Shown here piece after piece: positions 7,679 through 11,947 of a stretch of DNA of 11,947 nt. Position 1 is the first letter of the stretch, and each line of letters begins with the position of its first letter. The notes beneath the pieces were generated by a model. The model saw nothing but the letters and a program-made list of their open reading frames with translations. It had not been told where the DNA came from and ran no database searches. The stretch is from Symbiodinium natans. Taxonomy: Eukaryota > Sar > Dinophyceae > Suessiales > Symbiodiniaceae. The stretch spans positions 126,001-137,947 of the forward strand of contig CAJNDS010002381.1 in the NCBI GenBank assembly GCA_905221605.1, read 5' to 3'. The position numbers and the translations under genes were made by a program.

Positions 7679-8569
7679 GTGTTCTGGACCGTGGTGTGCA
7701 TGCCCTTCCGGGTTCGGCGAAAGCTTCGGACCGTGGTTTATACACATATACATACGCGTATCGCTTGTCCACCATTCATTATATGTATGTGCAGTTCCGG
7801 GTCCGGTATATATGCTGGACCGTGGTGCGCAAGCCCTGCCGGGTTCGGCGAAAGCTCCGGACCGTGGTTTATACACATATACATACGTGTATCCTTTGTG
7901 TACCGGGTCCGCTGTATGCTGGACCGTGGCGTGCGCAGACCTCCGGGCGACAGATAGCGGCAGATGGGGGCCATTTGCTTACTGCCAAGAAGAACTTATG
8001 CTGAGAACCGTTATATGTATGTGCAGTTCCGGGTCCGGTATGTGCTGGACCGTGGTGCGCATGCCCTTCCAGGTTCGGCGAAAACTCCGGACCGTGGTTT
8101 ATACACATATACATACCCATATCCCTTGTCTACCGTTATATGTGTGTGCAGTTCCGGGTCCGGTATGTGCTGGACCGTGGTATGCATGCACTTCCGGGTT
8201 CAGCGACAGCTCCGGACCGTGGTTTATACACATATACCTACCCATATCCCTTGTCTACCGTTATATGTGTGTGCAGTTCCGGGTCCGGTATATGCTGGAC
8301 CGTGGTGCCGGATTCGGCGAAAGCTCCGGACCGTGATTTATACGCATACACATACCCATATCCCTTGTCTACCATTATATGTATGTGCACTTCCGGGTCC
8401 AGTATATGCTGGACCGTGGTGTGCATGCTTTTCCGGGTTCGGCGAAAGCTCCGGACCGTGGTTTATACACGTATACATACGCATATCCCTTGTGGGCCGG
8501 GTCCGCTGTATGCTGGACCGTGGCGTGCGTAGACTTCCCGGTTCGGTAAAAGCTCCGGACCGTTGTATT

Positions 8570-8787
8570 ATACATATATATATACCTGATACTTATGTTT
8601 GTGCACATATATCAGTATGATCGTATTAGACACTGTCCGGTGAGTATTCTAACTCCAGGATCGGCGCTCCACAGACATCTACGCCTGGCCTTCTCAGGAC
8701 ACTGTCGCCTTCAAAATTTATAACAGCCTGTCGATAATGACAGATGGGGGCTATTTGCTTACTGCCAATAAGAACTTATGCTGAGAA
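8570..8787 (+). repeat. Higher-order spacer of the 125-bp satellite, copy 2
   Basis: It aligns along its length to 7190-7386, with scattered substitutions and a longer AT run at the left (ACATATATATATACC). The shared GAGTATTCTAACTCC starts at 8642 against 7249. One more partial monomer follows at 8788-8885, and then the array stops and the gene-bearing segment begins. Confidence 0.85.
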
Positions 8788-8893
8788 CCGTTATATGTAT
8801 GTGCAGTTCCGGGTCCGGTATATGCTAGACCGTGGTGTGCGTGCACTTCCGGGTTCAGCGACAGCTCCGGACCGCGGTTTATACACTCGGTAG

Positions 8894-9016
8894 ACAAACC
8901 GAATAACCTGGGTTCATCAAGATTCTTTGGAAGCTTGTGCTTTGGGTCGCGAGCCTTCAGAGTTTCGTAATCCTAAAATGACCGGACCAATCATGCTAGT
9001 CAATGAAGTTTCATTG
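8894..9016 (+). CDS. Candidate 5' exon of the split gene (start uncertain)
   Basis: The frame is open from just after TAG 8891-8893 to TAG 9017-9019. It reads as an ordinary mixed-composition peptide, with REPSEFRNPKMTGPIM in the middle. ATG 8978 (AAAATGACC) is the only early start seen in the frame and is used in the gene model below. However, the codons before it also look protein-like, so the true start may lie further upstream, or an acceptor may use CGGTAG ending at 8893. A weak donor GTAGAA at 9016 would leave two bases of a codon. An acceptor at TAG 9095 (AAAGTAG) restores the downstream frame, giving an intron of 80 bp. AAG acceptors at 9092 or 9098 would also keep frame. Confidence 0.4.
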
Positions 9017-10323
9017 TAGAAAGTAGGAGCGCGCGCTTGCTGTTTTGGAGGGAAGCTTGAGAACGCGCAGCCGCATCCTGCCAAGCAGAAAGTAGAAGAC
9101 GCCATGCCCCAGAGGGTTTCCTGGACGGGAAAAAGGCGAGTCCCTGTAAAACCAAAGAACTTGAGCACGCTTGCTCTTCTGTTGTTGTTTTGCGAGGCGG
9201 GGAGGTAAGTCTGGGCGGCAGCGTCAGCAGGCGGGCAACTCCACGAACTCGGTCGGCATCTTGTTGAAATGCAATTGATACAGCCTGAAGACTGTTGTGT
9301 TGTTGCGTGTTCTTAGGTCCCGGAGCCGTCCACATCCTCTCGACCAACACGCAATGTGGAGGACTGGCTGCCGAGGGCAGAAGAGCTGTGGATCGACTTT
9401 CGGGTCGTTCTGCTTGCTCTTCTGCACGAATGGCACCAGCGACTCGCAAATTGGGCCAAGCATGTTGACCGCATAATTTGTTTGCGAGTGCAAGGTAGCA
9501 GTTCATGCGTAGCAGTTTTGGCGTTGGGTGATCTGTGAGAGCCCGAAAGTCTCTTGAAGAGACAGAGATAGCGTCTTTGCTCTTCTAAGGTCTGTAAAGT
9601 GCAGCAAGACTATTCTGGAACAGCAGAGCTTCCTTCTGCAAATGATCCAGGTGAGATAGTAGCAAGTCCTGGCACTTCTTGGTGATGGTTAAGAGTGTTT
9701 TGGTGCAAGGCTAAGTGGACTGAAACTGTGGGTGCGAACCGGACCGAGCTTCGCATACCGTCCGACTGGTTCGGGCGGCAGCTTGCTCCGGTGACCTTGG
9801 GTTTATTTGATGAGGCGGGACACGCAGGTGCTTCTTGGAGGTTAAATAAAGCACCGGAGCATTTTCAACAAGGCCCTGGAGCTCCTTCCCAACACGGAAG
9901 AGACTCTGCATCAACGCATCGGAAAGGCCATCAATTACCTCGAAGGCCGGCGTCGCTTGTTTACGTGCTTGAGAAACGCCATATTTTGTCCTCGCTCCAT
10001 CGTCGTGTTAGGTCGAAAGGAGCCGCGCGAGTTGTCTGATGTTGATCGCTTTGAGAGGCTGACGGGCACAGTAGTTCGCGTAGACACCCTCAAGACTGGA
10101 AAGCTGGTGCACATGGAGTATAGTCTTGGGGGTCCTGCTCGCTTGATATCTTCCTTCGTGAAGCCCGATGAAAACCATCCCGTGGGTGCATCGAGGCATT
10201 TCTGCGTAGGCTGGCGCTGGGACGCTAGAGAGCATAGCCCCCTTCTCGGCATGTAAGCTAAGCTCTAGCACACTTTTAATTGTAAATCTTTTTTTTGCGT
10301 GCAGCCCTCAGTCCGTCAAATAA
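8978..10323 (+). CDS. Split gene, unrecognised protein of about 308 aa, seven short exons
   Basis: Proposed exons: 8978-9015, 9096-9204, 9317-9534, 9590-9650, 9710-9790, 9852-10252 and 10305-10323. Introns are 80, 112, 55, 59, 61 and 52 bp. Donors include GAG|GTAAGT at 9205, GTGAGA at 9535 and 9651, GTGACC at 9791 and GTAAGC at 10253. Acceptors include TTCTTAG 9316, CTTCTAAG 9589, GTGCAAG 9709, AATAAAG 9851 (or ACAAG 9872, also in frame) and T-rich GTGCAG 10304. All phases agree across the junctions, which is the main evidence. Segments read as normal protein: NVEDWLPRAEELWIDF and HEWHQRLANWAKHVDR (third exon), KTILEQQSFLLQMIQ (fourth), LPNTEETLHQRIGKAINYLE and DRFERLTGTVVRVD (sixth). The protein is basic overall, with no clear signal peptide and only one short hydrophobic stretch (RVVLLALL). 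I recognise no family. The gene lies between two satellites. Alternatives are different exon borders, extra upstream exons, or a recent pseudogene. Confidence 0.5.
9852..10252 (+). CDS. Main coding exon of the split gene
   Basis: This is the best-supported exon. The frame is open from after TAA 9843-9845 to TAA 10254-10256, about 134 codons, with an even mix of charged and hydrophobic residues. An N-terminal part is probably helical (LELLPNTEETLHQRIGKAI). It is followed by GRKEPRELSDVDRFERLTG, a short beta-like stretch (GTVVRVDTLKTGKLVHMEY) and a Trp-rich end (CVGWRWDAREHSPLLG). Codon third positions favour G/C modestly. The alternating strand/turn pattern of the second half could suit a small beta-barrel, but that is only inference. 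Unspliced, translation would stop one codon after the exon, because the donor GTAAGC itself supplies the TAA. Confidence 0.6.
10253..10304 (+). other. Predicted 52-bp intron with strong splice signals
   Basis: The donor GTAAGC follows GGCAT, and the acceptor GTGCAG is preceded by an eight-T tract. CTAAG and TTAAT words inside could serve as a branch site. Removing it changes the C-terminus from Met-stop to Ile-Pro-Gln-Ser-Val-Lys-stop (TAA 10321-10323). Spliced and retained forms would therefore differ by only a few residues. It is the cleanest intron in the window and sets the expected size for the others. Confidence 0.6.
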
Positions 10324-10341
10324 GACGTAAAGGTCCAACCC

Positions 10342-10344
10342 ACA

Positions 10345-10397
<53 letters not shown>

Positions 10398-10418
10398 ATG
10401 TCTATATGCATATATGTA
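10342..10418 (+). repeat. GTATAT hexanucleotide repeat
   Basis: G residues every 6 bp at 10350-10392 mark about seven perfect GTATAT units. They are flanked by imperfect ATATATG/CATATATG words up to about 10418. The run starts about 20 bp after the predicted stop codon of the split gene. It therefore occupies the expected 3' untranslated or terminator region, and no AATAAA is seen between the stop and the run. Confidence 0.92.
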
Positions 10419-10472
10419 TCCGCCGACCCGAGCTTTGAGCGGGGGAGGCGCTAGTGAAGACCCATAGTCTTG

Positions 10473-11947
10473 CCCCCCCCCGCCCCCCCGCCCCCCCCGC
10501 CCCCCCCCGCTCCCCTCGCCCTTCCACCCCACTCCTGCCCACCCCTCCCGCTGCCTTGCTGTTAGAATGGAGTGTTTTCAAGGGCTCCAGTGCATGCCCG
10601 AACCCTCCCTTTGCTGCCCCCGCCCCCCCCGCCCCCCCCGCTGCCCCCGCTCCCCCCGCCCTTCCCACCCCCGCCGACCTCCTCCACTGCCTTGCTGTCA
10701 AACTGGCGTGTTTTAAGGCTCCAGTGCATGCCCCACTCCTGCCCACCCCTCCCGCTGCCTTGCTGTTAGAATGGAGTGTTTTAAGGGCTCCAGTGCATGC
10801 TCGAGCCCTCCCTTCGCTGCCCCGCCCCCCCCGCCCCTTCTGCTCCCCCCGCCCCCCCCCTCCCGCCGACCCCCTCCGCTGCCTTGCTGTCAGACTGGCG
10901 TGTTTTAAGGGGTTTAGTGCATGCCCCACTCCTGCCCACCCCTCCCGCTGCCTTGCTGTTAGAATGGAGTGTTTTTAAGGGCTCCAGTGCATGCCCGAGC
11001 CCTCCCTTCGCTGCCCCGCCCCCCCCGCCCCCCCCGCTCCCCCCGCTCCCCTCGCCCTTCCCACCCCTGCTGTCCTCCCTTCGCTGTCCCCGCCCCTCCC
11101 GCCCCCCCCGCTGCCCCCGCTCCCCCCGCCCTTCCCACCCCCGCCCACCCCCTCCACTGCCTTGCTGTCAAACTGGCGTGTGTAAAGGGCTCCAGTGCAT
11201 GCCCCACTCCTGCCCACCCCTCCCGCTGCCTTGCGTTTTAAGGGCTCCAGTGCATGCCCGAGCCCTCCCTTCGCTGCCCCCGCCCCCCCCGCCCCCCCGC
11301 TCCCCCCGCCCCCCCGCCCCCGCCGACCCCCTCCGCTGCCTTGCTGTCAGATTGGCGTGTTTTAAGGGGTTTAGTGCATGCCCCACTCCTGCCCACCCCT
11401 CCCGCTGCCTTGCTGTTAGAATGGAGTGTTTTTAAGGGCTCCAGTGCATGCCCGAGCCCTCCCTTCGCTGCCCCCGCTCCCCCCGCCCTTCCCCCTCCCG
11501 CTCCCCCCGCTCCCCTCGCCCTTCCCACCCCACTCCTGCCCACCCCTCCCGCTGCCTTGCTGTTAGAATGGAGTGTTTTCAAGGGCTCAGTGCATGCCCG
11601 AACCCTCCCTTTGCTGCCCCCGCCCCCCCCGCCCCCCCCCGCTGCCCCCGCTCCCCCCGCCCTTCCCACCCCCGCCGACCCCCTCCACTGCCTTGCTGTC
11701 AAACTGGCGTGTTTTAAGGGCTCCAGTGCATGCCCCACTCCTGCCCACCCCTCCCGCTGCCTTGCTGTTAGAATGGAGTGTTTTAAGGGCTCCAGTGCAT
11801 GCTCGAGCCCTCCCTTCGCTGCCCCCGCCCCCCCCGCCCCCCCCGCTCCCCCCGCCCCCACCCCCCGCCGACCCCCTCCGCTGCCTTGCTGTCAGACTGG
11901 CGTGTTTTTTGGGGGTTTAGTGCATGCCCCACTCCTGCCCACCCCTC
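10473..11947 (+). repeat. C-rich satellite with about 1.0-kb higher-order period, runs off the window end
   Basis: Two related short blocks alternate. Type A has GTTAGAATGGAGTGTTTT (10561, 10765, 10958, 11415, 11562, 11767; a copy near 11235 has lost its first half). Type B has GTC(A/G)(A/G)A(C/T)TGGCGTG (10697, 10889, 11167, 11346, 11698, 11891). B-to-A spacing is nearly constant at 68-69 bp. A-to-B spacing varies (about 111-209 bp) because it holds long CCCCCCCCG tracts. Rare variants recur at an offset of 1001-1002 bp: GTTTTCAAGGGCT at 10573 and 11574, and GTGCATGCTCGAGCCC at 10793 and 11795. The reverse strand is rich in long G-runs capable of quadruplex formation. Pro-rich or Gly-rich open frames here are by-products. 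Confidence 0.95.

Larger units (their letters stand above)
6601..8885 (+). repeat. 125-bp satellite with about 780-792-bp higher-order period
   Basis: The marker CAGTTCCGGG recurs at 6621, 6746, 6871, 7000; 7413, 7538, 7663, 7792; 8024, 8149, 8274, (8388 variant) and 8804. Unit length is mostly 125 bp. Each block has four full units followed by one truncated unit that lacks the CAGTT start (about 7111, 7903 and 8497), then a spacer. Block starts are 792, 611 and 780 bp apart; the 611 reflects a spacer shortened by about 180 bp. Each monomer is itself an uneven doublet, since GGACCGTGGT occurs twice per unit, 42 bp apart. The typical unit contains no TAA, TAG or TGA on the + strand, so all three + frames stay open for more than 500 bp. 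These frames are not credible genes. Confidence 0.95.

Noticed and set aside
6560-8336. Long forward open frames (about 277 and 327 codons) in the 125-bp satellite
   Set aside because: All three + frames are open at once because the monomer lacks stop triplets. The peptides are frame-rotated versions of the same repeat and the ends fall at repeat irregularities.
9104-9476. Alternative + strand product from ATG 9104 with a Leu-rich stretch resembling a signal anchor
   Set aside because: Joined across the 9205-9316 intron it ends at TAA about 9474 with an unconvincing sequence. The other frame of the next exon is much more protein-like and continues across four more junctions.
9000-9506. Reverse-strand 168-codon open frame
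   Set aside because: It overlaps the + strand exons, whose splice signals and phases agree. The reverse peptide is Ala/Ser/Gln-rich with no motif and is best read as a shadow.
10342-10418. Telomeric repeat
   Set aside because: GTATAT is not a known telomere unit type, is internal, and lacks G-runs. It is an ordinary AT-rich microsatellite.
10402-11920. Pro-rich (+) and Gly-rich (-) open frames at the right end
   Set aside because: C-tracts contain no stop triplets, so open frames are expected on both strands. No start context or non-repeat domain is present.

Overview
The window looks like nuclear DNA from a eukaryote that I cannot place more precisely. The evidence is several unrelated satellite families with nested repeat units, many microsatellites, and one stretch that reads well only as short exons joined across GT...AG introns of about 52-112 bp. 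There is no sign of prokaryotic gene density, ribosome binding sites or operons. Such short, dense introns suit a compact protist, alga, fungus or small-intron animal. That placement is inference.

Layout. Positions 1-4370 are mixed-composition DNA with no gene I can defend. They hold a degenerate direct repeat (1061-1292), a doubled pyrimidine-rich motif (2338-2377), a possible decayed retrotransposon endonuclease fragment (about 2965-3190), a cluster of GGTCGA motifs (3440-3587), two small inverted repeats (3999-4075) and GA, AC and AT microsatellites. Positions 4373-6178 are an AT-rich satellite built from a 9-bp TTTAAANNN monomer, organised into 303-bp higher-order units with foldback linkers. 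Positions 6230-6490 are a very GC-rich 47-bp minisatellite. Positions 6601-8885 are a 125-bp satellite arranged in blocks of four full units plus one truncated unit, separated by a conserved spacer (overall period about 780-792 bp). Positions 10342-10418 are a GTATAT-type repeat, and 10473-11947 (running off the end) are a C-rich satellite with a roughly 1.0-kb higher-order period.

Between the 125-bp satellite and the GTATAT repeat, about 8.9-10.32 kb on the + strand, I infer one split gene of seven short exons. The last exon junctions and the reading frames agree well, and the model from the ATG at 8978 gives about 308 residues. I do not recognise the protein family. The gene is squeezed between satellites: its stop codon lies about 20 bp before the GTATAT repeat, and open frame reaches back almost to the edge of the 125-bp array.

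Most long open frames in the window are by-products of repeats that lack stop triplets and should not be read as proteins. The window reads as a heterochromatin-like mosaic of satellites with one embedded gene candidate. The most unusual items are the self-complementary 303-bp foldback satellite, the stop-free 125-bp satellite with a near match to a CENP-B box in most units, and the unrecognised small-intron gene.
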